A stretch of DNA of 64,000 nt from Agromyces sp. H66 (GTDB lineage: Bacteria > Actinomycetota > Actinomycetes > Actinomycetales > Microbacteriaceae): assembly GCF_004959775.1 (NCBI RefSeq), contig NZ_SJZG01000005.1:124001-188000 (forward strand), written 5' to 3'. Each line of letters begins with the position of its first letter. The first letter of the stretch is position 1. Of the stretch, positions 17,049 to 24,793 are shown one piece after another. The translations under genes were made by a program, and so were the position numbers. The notes beneath the pieces are model-generated. The model worked only from the letters and a program-made list of their open reading frames with translations, did no database searches and had not been told where the DNA came from.

Positions 17049-20000
17049 TCATGGGATATCCCGCTCGTCCGAGTACCGCGGCGCCATCGACTCCATCTGC
17101 TCCATCACGAGCTTGATGGCCTCCGGCTGCTTGTCGGGCGGATACCCCTTCAGCACGAGTAGCCGTTTGATCGACGAACGCAGCTTCGCCTTCACGTCCG
17201 CCCGCACCGTCCAGTCGGTGCGCACATCGCGGCGCATGATCGCGACGAGTTCGCGAGCGATCTCGGCGAGAACACTCTCACCTTGGATCTCGACTGCCGA
17301 CTCGTTCTGGGCGACGGCGTCGTAGAACGCGAGTTCATCGTCGTTGAGCGGCGGCGAGAAGTGCTGCCCGCGGTTGCCCTCGGCCGCCACTTCGCGCGCC
17401 AGCTCGACGAGTTCGGCGATGACCTCGGCCGAGGTGAGCTGCTGGTTCGTGTACTTGTTCATGAGCTCGGCGATCCGCGCTGAGAACGCGCGCTCGCGCA
17501 CGAGATTCCCTCGTGAGACCGCGGCCGACTCCTCGAGCAGAAGGTCGCGCAGCGCCTCGATCGCGAGTTGCGGGTTGCGTGCCTGCTGGGCGCGACGCGC
17601 GAACTCGGGCGTCAGTTGCGACAGCGACGGTCGCGGCATCCCGGCGGCCTCGTAGATGTCGACGACGTCGCCGGCATCCGTCGCCTGTGCAATGAGGCCG
17701 CCGAGCAGCCGCTGGATGTCCTCGGGAATCGGCTGACCGGACGCTTTGCGCTCGGCGGCGTCGAACTTCGCCATCCAGACACGGACCTCTTCGTAGAAGC
17801 CGATCTCCTCGCGGTACTCCAGCATCGTTCTCTGCCCCGATGCGAGCGCCCACGCGCGCGCGAGCTGCCCCGAGAATCGGCGGTACTGCGCGGCGAGCGT
17901 CTCGCCCTCGAGCTTCGGATCGTTCAGCGGATTCTGCAGGTCACGGAGGTGCGCGACCGTGCCGCTCACCGCGTTGAGGAACGCCTTCGACCCGCCTTCG
18001 GCGAGCTTCGCGCGCCAGTCGTACCCCGCCACCAGGCCACGCACCCGCTCGACGAGCTGCACCGCGAGCGACACCGCCTCATCTATGTCGCGCCCGACCG
18101 GCTTCGTCTTCTGATCGGTGACCGTGTACTCGGCGAGCGCAGCGCTCAGGTTCTCAGCGATCGGCGCGTACCCGACGAGCAGCCCGTCCTCCTTGCCGCG
18201 GAACGTGCGGTTCACGCGCGCAAGCGTCTGCATGAGCAGCGCACCCTTCAACGGGCGGTCGAGGTAGAGCGTATGCAGCGGCGGCGCGTCGAAGCCGGTG
18301 AGCATCATGTCCTTGACGATCACGAGCTCGAGCTCGTCGTCGACGTCGCGCAAGCGCTCCTTGATCGCGGCGTTCGCGCTGTCGCGGCGCACATGCTCGA
18401 CGATCGGCGACGGGTCGCTCGGCACGCCCGAGTACACGACCTTGATGCGCCCGCCGGTGAGGTCGTCGGAGTGCCAGTCGGGGCGAACCTTCACGATCTG
18501 CTCGTAGAGCCGCGCGCAGATCTCTCGTGTGCCGCCGACGATCAGTGCCTTGCCCGGGCCGCCGATGAACGGCCGCATGCGCTCACGTCGTTCCTCCCAG
18601 TGCGCGACCAGGTCGGCCGCGAGCGCCTCGAGCCGCTCGGGCGCACCGTACACAGCGTTGACGACGGCGACGGATGCCTCGAGCCGAGCACGCTCGACGT
18701 CGGAGAGCCCGACAGTGGCTTCGTCGGCGGCGAGGTCGATCTCCTCCTCGCTGAGTTCCTCGGCCCGTCGCACCTTGATGAGGCGCGGTTCGAAGTAGAC
18801 GGGCACGGTCGCGCCATCCGCCACTGCCCGGCTGAGGTCGTAGATGTCGATGTACTCGCCGAACACTTCTTGGGTGTTGCGCTCATCGAACGAGACCGGC
18901 GTGCCGGTGAACGCGATCAGCGTGGCGTTCGGCAGCGCGTCGCGCAGATGGCGCGCATACCCGTCGAGGTCGTCATAGTGGCTCCGGTGGGCCTCGTCGA
19001 CGACCACGATGATGTTGCGCCGCGATGAGAGCAGCGGGTGCTCGACGCCGGCATCCTTCTCGGCCTTGCTGAGTCCGAACTTCTGCAGGGTCGTGAAGTA
19101 GATGCCGCCGGTGGTGCGGTTCGACAGCTCGTCGCGCAGCTCGCGTCGCAGCCGGATCTGCTTGGGCTTCTCGGGCAGTAGCAGGCTGCGGTCGAAACCG
19201 GCGAAGAGCTGACCGTCGAGCTCGTTTCGGTCGGTGATGACAACGACCGTGGGGTTCTTCAGCGCCGGCTCGCGCATGACGAGGGCAGTGTAGAGCTCCA
19301 TCTCCATCGACTTGCCGGAGCCCTGCGTGTGCCAGACGACACCGGCCTTGCCGTTGGATGCCACGGCCTGCCGGGTCGCGCCGACCGCCTTCGACACGGC
19401 GAAGTACTGGTGCGGCTTCGCGATGCGCTTGACCAGCCCGTCGTCGCCCTCGTCGAACGCGGTGTAATCGCGCATGAGCTGCAGGAACCGCTCCTGGTTG
19501 CAGAGGCCGTTGAGCGAATCCTCGAGCGCGGGGATGGTTTCGCCGTCGATCTGCCGGTTGGACCCGACGGGTTCGCCGTCGTCGTCCACGTTCCACGGGG
19601 AGAAGTGGTTGAGCGGCGTGAACGGCGTGCCGTAGATCGCTTCGAGCCCGTCACTCGCGAGCACGAACACGCAGAAACGGAAGGCCATCGGGAACTCGCG
19701 AAGGTAGGTGGTGAGCTGCGCGTGTGCCGACGTGGCATCCGCTCGCTCGGTGCCGGCCTTCTTGAGCTCGATGATGCTGACGGGCAGGCCGTTGAGGTAG
19801 AGCACGAGGTCGAAGCGTCGGGTGCGGTCGCCCTGGCGGATCGTGACCTGGTTGACGGCGAGCCAGTCGTTCTCGTCGGGGTCGTGGCTGACGAGCCGGA
19901 TGGTCGGGTTGTGCTCGGTGCCGTCGGCGTCGAGGTAGCTGAGCCGATAGCCGCCGACGAGGATGTCGTGGATCCGGTGGTTCTCGGCGATCGGGTCCTG

Positions 20001-20234
20001 CGACTTCGGCGCGACGATCTCGGCGAGCGCCTGCTGCAGGTACGTTGCCGGCACGGCCGGATTGAGCTTCTGCATCGCGACGAGCAGGCGCGGCCGGATC
20101 AGCAGCTCGCTCCACGAGTCGCGCTCGTCGGTGCCGGGGGCGATGGCCTCACCTGCGGCTGGCCGCCACAGCAGCGGCTCGGCAAGTGTGTCGAGTGCGA
20201 GCTGTTCCCACTCGGCCTCTGAGAATCCGGTCAC
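17049..20234 (-). CDS. hsdR: Type I restriction endonuclease subunit R
   Basis: Motor and nuclease subunit of a type I R-M system. The 1061-residue form contains the PD-(D/E)xK nuclease at the N-terminus (FDLVLY Asp142, ELKK Glu156/Lys158). Walker A is QGSGKS (304-309), DEAH is VVVDEAHRSHYDDLDG (413-416) and motif III is AFTGTP. Helicase motifs LMTGFDAPPLHTLYLDRPL and QTLARVNRTFRGKEDG follow, then a C-terminal helical domain that binds the methylase. GTG 20234 is chosen: AAGGGGAC precedes it and the conserved MTGFSEAEWEQLAL start follows. It has its own promoter region containing a palindromic site similar to that upstream of the methylase operon. Confidence 0.93.
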   Translation of the reverse strand: MTGFSEAEWEQLALDTLAEPLLWRPAAGEAIAPGTDERDSWSELLIRPRLLVAMQKLNPAVPATYLQQALAEIVAPKSQDPIAENHRIHDILVGGYRLSYLDADGTEHNPTIRLVSHDPDENDWLAVNQVTIRQGDRTRRFDLVLYLNGLPVSIIELKKAGTERADATSAHAQLTTYLREFPMAFRFCVFVLASDGLEAIYGTPFTPLNHFSPWNVDDDGEPVGSNRQIDGETIPALEDSLNGLCNQERFLQLMRDYTAFDEGDDGLVKRIAKPHQYFAVSKAVGATRQAVASNGKAGVVWHTQGSGKSMEMELYTALVMREPALKNPTVVVITDRNELDGQLFAGFDRSLLLPEKPKQIRLRRELRDELSNRTTGGIYFTTLQKFGLSKAEKDAGVEHPLLSSRRNIIVVVDEAHRSHYDDLDGYARHLRDALPNATLIAFTGTPVSFDERNTQEVFGEYIDIYDLSRAVADGATVPVYFEPRLIKVRRAEELSEEEIDLAADEATVGLSDVERARLEASVAVVNAVYGAPERLEALAADLVAHWEERRERMRPFIGGPGKALIVGGTREICARLYEQIVKVRPDWHSDDLTGGRIKVVYSGVPSDPSPIVEHVRRDSANAAIKERLRDVDDELELVIVKDMMLTGFDAPPLHTLYLDRPLKGALLMQTLARVNRTFRGKEDGLLVGYAPIAENLSAALAEYTVTDQKTKPVGRDIDEAVSLAVQLVERVRGLVAGYDWRAKLAEGGSKAFLNAVSGTVAHLRDLQNPLNDPKLEGETLAAQYRRFSGQLARAWALASGQRTMLEYREEIGFYEEVRVWMAKFDAAERKASGQPIPEDIQRLLGGLIAQATDAGDVVDIYEAAGMPRPSLSQLTPEFARRAQQARNPQLAIEALRDLLLEESAAVSRGNLVRERAFSARIAELMNKYTNQQLTSAEVIAELVELAREVAAEGNRGQHFSPPLNDDELAFYDAVAQNESAVEIQGESVLAEIARELVAIMRRDVRTDWTVRADVKAKLRSSIKRLLVLKGYPPDKQPEAIKLVMEQMESMAPRYSDERDIP

Positions 20235-20302
20235 GTGTTCGTCCCCTTGTCGGCGATGTGATGCCAGCGTATGGGTGGATGCCGCCGCGCGACGCTCGCG
20301 GC

Positions 20303-20324
20303 GCTGATAACCCCTTTCATCGGC
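20303..20324. promoter_or_regulatory. Candidate operator upstream of hsdR
   Basis: GCTGATAA-N6-TCATCGGC, an imperfect palindrome 69 bases upstream of the hsdR start. It matches the perfect palindrome at 28591-28612 in 17 of 22 positions, including the conserved GATAACCC left side and ATCGGC right side. Confidence 0.55.
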
Positions 20325-20575
20325 CGATCGAATGGGGTCCTTCCGGCGTTGGAGCCGCAGTTGAGTTGGTGGGTGAACGAGATTCGCATTCGGGGTTCCG
20401 TGCGGATCCGAGGCGTGGCTACACTGGATCCCGCGACGGGCAATAGCCCCGAGAAGTGAGCCTGGCAGTCTTCCGGACGGTATGACGAGCCGGGCTCGCG
20501 GAGTTAACCGAGCGGTCTGATACCTGTGACGAGCGTCTCTATCCGCCGTGGCCACTCCCCGCCGGCCTGTTGACA
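20325..20575. other. Intergenic region upstream of hsdR, no gene seen
   Basis: About 340 bases lie between hsdR and the broken gene upstream. Apart from the palindromic site at 20303-20324 I see no supported gene, tRNA or long repeat. A rightward TACACT (20420-20425) could be a -10 box, but no gene begins after it. Confidence 0.5.
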
Positions 20576-20960
20576 TCAGGCCACGGCGTCGCTGACCCAG
20601 AGCACTGGCTGCTCGGCAGGGCTCACGTGGTGGTACTCGATCAGGCCCAGCGAATCGTTTCGCACGAGAGCGTCACGTACGAGTCGCCGGTCAGCGGCTT
20701 CGACCGAGGCGTCACGCTCCAAGCAGAGCCGTGACGCGCTTGAGGAGACGAGGTCGTCGACGAGAGCGTTGAGGCAGAGCGCCCGTGATTCTGGGTGGGA
20801 ACGGCCTCGGACGACGTAACCTCCACGCCGACGCTCATTTCGCACATCCTTGAGATGAGACTCCTGCGCGCCGAATCGCTCTCGCTCTTGAAGTGAACGC
20901 GGTTCTGCCCCTTCCGCGTTAGCGCGCGAAGATCACGGGAGAGCGCAACGCTATCGCACC
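20576..20960 (-). pseudogene. Remnant of a DUF3800-like hypothetical gene (truncated and frameshifted)
   Basis: Two neighbouring frames together give a recognisable protein. One frame reads RALTRKGQNRVHFKSESDSARRSLI...VGVEV; from about 20830-20815 the homology moves to the next frame with VVRGRSHPESRALCLNALVDDL, then RLCLERD...AADRRLVRDAL and EQPVLWVSDAVA. This order (KGQ-(R/K)-H(W/F), ...RALCL..L, LE-R...D, P.LW..DAV) matches a common actinobacterial DUF3800-like protein with an RNase-H-like fold. The N-terminal MDESG-type segment is missing, because the 435-aa gene ends there, and the C-terminal tail is missing too. It is therefore probably dead, unless a programmed shift or sequencing error is involved. 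Confidence 0.6.
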
Positions 20961-20971
20961 CCTCCGTCACG

Positions 20972-22279
20972 TTAGGCAGCGATGGCCGGGAACACACGGA
21001 GCGATCCGTCGGTGGATCGCTCGATCTCGATCACCGCGTCTGTTCCCGAACTCCGCGCGCCCAGGTCATCCCCCAAGGAGCGGAGACGATATGCGGTTCT
21101 CAGGAGGTCGTCCACCTCGCCGTGCGTGAACACTGGGCTCCTGAACCCGCCAGGGCGCTTGAGCTCTAACGTCGAGAGCCGGAGCAGGACCGAGTTGATG
21201 CCCGATTCCACCTCCTCGATGCGACGTTCGTCATCGCGCAACGTCGCGAGGAAACTCGTGAACGGGTTACCCTCCATCTCGAGCTGGGCATGTTCAACGG
21301 CCTGAAGCACGAGCACTCGGCGCTTGAGCGCCATCGCGAGTCGCGCAATTTCGAGGTGGGCGCGGAACAGGCCGCCAGCCTCGTTGATGCCGGGAAATGC
21401 TTTCGTCAAGGCACTGAGTTCGATCGGACCGTCGGGCAGTGTGGTGACAGCCTCCTGCCATTTCGCGAGTCGGCGCTTCGCGCGTTCCATCGCCGTACTG
21501 ATCGCATAAGCCGAGGAATCCAGTCCGAGCGAGAGTCCGATCTTGCCCTGGTCGAGGAGGATCGAGGTCGCCTTGTCGATCGCGTCGCGACAGCCGTCGA
21601 GTTCGCTGCGCTCTTGCTCGAGGTGCTCCTCGTGCAGTTGCTCGAGGAGATCGGTGATGTGCTCGATCGCCTTCTGGCGTTGGTGATCGGCATAGGCGCT
21701 GAGGCTCACCGCCACGGCCATCAACACGAGCGGGGCAGCCACGGTCAGCGCCCCGGCGGTTGCTACAGCGACACCCGCTGTGGCGGCCGAACCGGTTGCA
21801 GCGCCAGCAACCGCAGCCTTCCCAGCAACAGGAACGAAGGTCGCCTTGGCAACGATGCCGGTGGAATCGCGCAGTGCGCTGTATACGCCTCCTGCGACCG
21901 CCTTCGAGGCCATCGGCTTCACGAGACCCTCACCCACCTGTGCAGCCACCTTCGCGGGCACCACCATTCGGTAGAGCACCTCGCCTGTCTCCGCCAGGTT
22001 CACCTTCGCCGGCGCCGACTTCGCGGTCTGCGTGACGAGCTGGGACAACTGCTGCGCGAGCGGACTGGTCCCATGCAGCACGATCCCACCGGTGCGGTTC
22101 CGCGCGGCCGGCATCGGGTGCGCTTCGAGCGTCGCAATGGGGGTTTCCGCGAGCGTAGCGAGAGCGGTTCTCAGCTCCGAGAGTCGCGTCAGCGTGATCT
22201 CCTCATCGCCGAAGAGTCGCGGCACGCTCACCTCCCCCGTCGCGAGCGTCCAGATCGGCACGATTGCGTTGTCATCCAT
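20972..22279 (-). CDS. Unknown protein with glycine/alanine-rich hydrophobic core
   Basis: 435 residues; I do not recognise the family. Residues ~1-135 are mixed alpha/beta. Residues ~150-195 form a long Gly/Ala-rich hydrophobic stretch (VPVAGKAAVAGAATG..., GVAVATAGALTVAAPLVLMAVAVSLSAYADHQRQ) resembling glycine-zipper membrane segments. Residues ~200-345 are charged helices likely to be coiled-coil (AIEHITDLLEQLHEEHLEQERSEL), and the C-terminus is compact with a final FPAIAA. ATG 22279 is the first start in the frame. It sits inside the R-M island between the TAC trio and hsdR, is codirectional and has lower GC than core genes. A membrane-acting effector or immunity role is only inference. 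Confidence 0.6.
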   Translation of the reverse strand: MDDNAIVPIWTLATGEVSVPRLFGDEEITLTRLSELRTALATLAETPIATLEAHPMPAARNRTGGIVLHGTSPLAQQLSQLVTQTAKSAPAKVNLAETGEVLYRMVVPAKVAAQVGEGLVKPMASKAVAGGVYSALRDSTGIVAKATFVPVAGKAAVAGAATGSAATAGVAVATAGALTVAAPLVLMAVAVSLSAYADHQRQKAIEHITDLLEQLHEEHLEQERSELDGCRDAIDKATSILLDQGKIGLSLGLDSSAYAISTAMERAKRRLAKWQEAVTTLPDGPIELSALTKAFPGINEAGGLFRAHLEIARLAMALKRRVLVLQAVEHAQLEMEGNPFTSFLATLRDDERRIEEVESGINSVLLRLSTLELKRPGGFRSPVFTHGEVDDLLRTAYRLRSLGDDLGARSSGTDAVIEIERSTDGSLRVFPAIAA

Positions 22280-22380
22280 GGATGGGCTCCTGATTGGTGA
22301 GGCGAATCTCCGATCGCCCGAAGTTATCGACGTCAGCGCACAAACTCTATAAGTTGAGCGACTCTTGAAAAGCTCGTGAA

Positions 22381-22791
22381 TTACGCGTCGGCGTCGGCAT
22401 CTTCGCGCTTGACGAGTTCGCGGATCACCGGGGCCGGCGCCTTTGTCGGGACAGTGACGTCGGCTTCGGTCAGTGCGAGCACGGAACGCAGGCTCACCCG
22501 CGCGAAGTCGTAGAGCGTCTCCACCGCGTCGGAGATCTCGAGATCGGAGGCCAACTCTTCAACGTCCCACGGCTCGTCGGTGGTCCGCCACAGCAGCGCG
22601 CTCACTTCGACGTCGCCACCACCATTCGCTCCGGCGGCGTGAACGGTCGCGAGCACGACGCGGGCGTCGCGGTCTTCGGTCAGGTCTGGCGCGTAACCGA
22701 CGTACCAGTGCACGTGCGGCTCCTCGGCTCCATCGCGGTGCGCCCGGACGAACGAGACCTGAGGGTCGGTGATTCGAAAGCGGGCGTTCAT
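22381..22791 (-). CDS. SecB-like chaperone of a toxin-antitoxin-chaperone (TAC) system
   Basis: 136 residues with an acidic C-terminus. The order of elements parallels SecB. Alternating beta strands (VVLATVHAAGAN.., DVEVSALLWRT) come first, then an acidic loop (EPWDVEELASDLE), and then a helix TLYDFARVSLRSVLALTEADVTVPTKAP. That helix is comparable to SecB [25 protein letters not shown] and to the mycobacterial SecB-like Rv1957. Such chaperones hold the antitoxin until it folds. The ATG (22791) overlaps the antitoxin stop by ATGA, the expected third position of a TAC operon. Assignment is by pattern; a structure-based comparison would decide. Confidence 0.62.
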   Translation of the reverse strand: MNARFRITDPQVSFVRAHRDGAEEPHVHWYVGYAPDLTEDRDARVVLATVHAAGANGGGDVEVSALLWRTTDEPWDVEELASDLEISDAVETLYDFARVSLRSVLALTEADVTVPTKAPAPVIRELVKREDADADA

Positions 22792-23177
22792 CGGGCAGCC
22801 CGAGTCGGGAGAGCCCAACCGTGCGAGGCTCGCGGGTGAGGCGCCGCAAGATGCTGCTCATCGGAGGGAAATCGCCATTCACTGCGCGCTGTATGAGCCG
22901 GCCGGCCGAGTCCAGACTCGAGGGAGAGCTCCAGCCTTTGTCCCAAGGCGTGCAGGGTGGCGGCCAGTGTGCGCACGGTGATATTGCGTTCACCCGCGAG
23001 GCGTGCGGAGATCTCGCTCTTGCTCACGCCGAGCCGTTCGGCAAGCTCAGACTTCTTCATGCCGCACTCAACAAGGGCCGCGGCGATGAGTTCACTCGCA
23101 TCAACCATCGCAGCCTCCTCCGCGTAGACCGCGTCAAAGTCTGAGTCACCAGTTGGGAACACGGATCCGTTGCTCAT
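22788..23177 (-). CDS. higA: HigA-type antitoxin with C-terminal extension
   Basis: 129 residues. The helix-turn-helix (XRE type) is at about residues 27-75: ASELIAAALVECGMKKSELAERLGVSKSEISARLAGERNITVRTLAATLHALGQRLEL. A tail of about 48 residues follows that ordinary HigA proteins lack, with aromatic residues in EWRF and GW. In TAC systems such a tail is the chaperone-addiction segment bound by the SecB-like partner. Start ATG 23177 overlaps the toxin stop (ATGA) and its stop overlaps the chaperone start, so all three genes are coupled. It probably represses its own promoter upstream of the toxin. Confidence 0.8.
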   Translation of the reverse strand: MSNGSVFPTGDSDFDAVYAEEAAMVDASELIAAALVECGMKKSELAERLGVSKSEISARLAGERNITVRTLAATLHALGQRLELSLESGLGRPAHTARSEWRFPSDEQHLAAPHPRASHGWALPTRAAR

Positions 23178-23551
23178 GAGTGGTCTCCTCGCGCCTCCCA
23201 GAAGATCGCACGCGCCTTCTGGGTCTCCTTCGTTACCTGGTTGTCGTTGGGCTTCGGGCGGCCGTGCGTGACGAACCATCGGCTTCCGACTCTGATGAGG
23301 TAGAGCCGGTACTTGTCCGCCTTCAGTTCGTGAACGGCCGGCTCGCTGCCGTCGTTCAGCCGCCGAATGTGCTCGGGCGACTGGATCTGGTGGCCGTCGC
23401 GGAGCCGCTCGAAGTAGCGCTTGAACCTGGCCTGATACCGCTTGTCGAGCGACTGGATGAACTGCAGAGCATCGCTATCCCCGTTCCCGCGTCTGACGAG
23501 CACGACGACATCGCTGTCTTCAAAGACGCGAATCTCGTGTTGTTCAGTCAA
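23174..23551 (-). CDS. higB: HigB/Gp49-like RelE-superfamily toxin
   Basis: 125 residues resembling phage Gp49/HigB-like toxins (RelE fold), ribosome-dependent mRNA endonucleases. Phrases include DALQFIQSLDKRYQARFKRYFERLRDGHQIQSPEHIRRLNDG, HELKADKYRLYLIRVGSRWFVTHGRPK and a C-terminal helix KETQKARAIFWEAR. The only start in frame is TTG 23551, since TAA lies two codons upstream; there is no good ribosome site, which would keep toxin levels low. The gene order toxin-antitoxin-chaperone matches HigB-HigA-SecB. It is inserted between hsdS (72 bases upstream) and the rest of the R-M island, in a locally AT-richer stretch. Confidence 0.78.
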   Translation of the reverse strand: MTEQHEIRVFEDSDVVVLVRRGNGDSDALQFIQSLDKRYQARFKRYFERLRDGHQIQSPEHIRRLNDGSEPAVHELKADKYRLYLIRVGSRWFVTHGRPKPNDNQVTKETQKARAIFWEARGDHS

Positions 23552-23623
23552 AACTTAACACACCGCCTCGCCTGCTTCAAGCACGCTCGGTCGGGGCGAG
23601 CGTGGCCGCCGACGCCGACACAG

Positions 23624-24793
23624 CTACACCTCATCCGTCCAAGCGCGCACGCGCAGCTTGCCGGATATGAGTTGTGGAACAAGCGCGTCGCGCATCTCTG
23701 CAAGCGTTCGATTCTCCGCATCAGCGGCCATAGCCGCAGACGCAAGTGACTCGATGGTTGCCCGCGATTCTTCTGGCCATCCGCGCGGGTCCGACACGCG
23801 AGCCTCGAGAACCTCGATCGGCTTCACGCGCTGGTGGCTGCCTGAAGTACCCGCGACCTTCGACTCCAGAGCACGACCGAACGACGGCTGGGCAAGAAGA
23901 CTCCAAAGGACGGAAGTCGATATCTCACGCGGCTCCAGGACGAGAAACTCGGTCGACGCCAGCGCTCGTCGCCCATTCACCCGCGCGAGGTCCCACACGC
24001 GCGGGAACCGAGGATTGAGCTTGGAGATCAACACGCACGGCTCCGACACGACGAACTTGCTGCTCTTGATGTTGCGCGCCTCCACCAGTTCCGGGCCGTC
24101 CCCTGAGTCGAACGCTGGGAGGCTGTAGTGGTCTACGACCTCGTCGCCCAGAGTTCCCGGATCGACCTGCGTCTTCTGAAGCGTCGCGAACTCCAGAACC
24201 GTTACACGATCGCCCGTGGTCGGCACCATCGCGAGTGCAAGTTCACGTGCGGTTGCGGCGAGCTTGGTGTTGGCGGCGATCTTGTCGTCGAGGGCGCCGA
24301 GCACCTCCGCGATTGCCCTCTGTTCACCGATCGGCGGGAGTCTGAGACTGAATTCGGCGATTTGCCGACCACTGATGTGTGGCACCGCACTGCCAGTTTG
24401 CACCGAGACCAAGTAGTCGGAGAAGGAACCGCTGCTCACGATCGCTGCGAGATACCCCTGATCAAGCTTTCCGTCAACGCCTCGGAGTCGCGCGACACGC
24501 TGAACGAGCACGGCCGGAAGGTCATCGTCTCGCACGGTCGCCTGCTTGAGCCCCGCCTCAATCCAGGGACGATCCATTGCGAGGACGACATCGCCCGGCG
24601 CCAACGCGTATCGCGAGTCGTACGGTGATCCGATCGGCCAACGCTTGACTCCAGCCCACCGCAGTCGCCCTTGCGCGATGTTGTCGCCCCGCAAGAGACG
24701 AATGTCCTGAGGGTTCTCCGAGAAGCACTCGCTCTTGAACGGAAACCCCACGTCGATTTTGGTCACGTCCCCAAGTCGGACCTCCCCAGTCAT
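23624..24793 (-). CDS. hsdS: Type I restriction-modification specificity subunit S
   Basis: 389 residues, the usual HsdS length. Two target-recognition domains are each followed by a conserved helix. TRD1 runs from VRLGDVTKIDVGFPFKS to HISGRQIAEFSLRLPPIGEQRAIAEVLGALDDKIAANTKL, and TRD2 to EMRDALVPQLISGKLRV. It sets the two halves of the DNA target for both HsdM methylation and HsdR cleavage. The ATG overlaps the hsdM stop (ATGA at 24790-24793), the standard coupling. The target cannot be read from the sequence. Confidence 0.92.
   Translation of the reverse strand: MTGEVRLGDVTKIDVGFPFKSECFSENPQDIRLLRGDNIAQGRLRWAGVKRWPIGSPYDSRYALAPGDVVLAMDRPWIEAGLKQATVRDDDLPAVLVQRVARLRGVDGKLDQGYLAAIVSSGSFSDYLVSVQTGSAVPHISGRQIAEFSLRLPPIGEQRAIAEVLGALDDKIAANTKLAATARELALAMVPTTGDRVTVLEFATLQKTQVDPGTLGDEVVDHYSLPAFDSGDGPELVEARNIKSSKFVVSEPCVLISKLNPRFPRVWDLARVNGRRALASTEFLVLEPREISTSVLWSLLAQPSFGRALESKVAGTSGSHQRVKPIEVLEARVSDPRGWPEESRATIESLASAAMAADAENRTLAEMRDALVPQLISGKLRVRAWTDEV

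Noticed and set aside
20400-20470. Possible small RNA or tRNA fragment upstream of hsdR
   Set aside because: Only a TACACT box was seen; no cloverleaf, terminator or conserved RNA motif could be supported.
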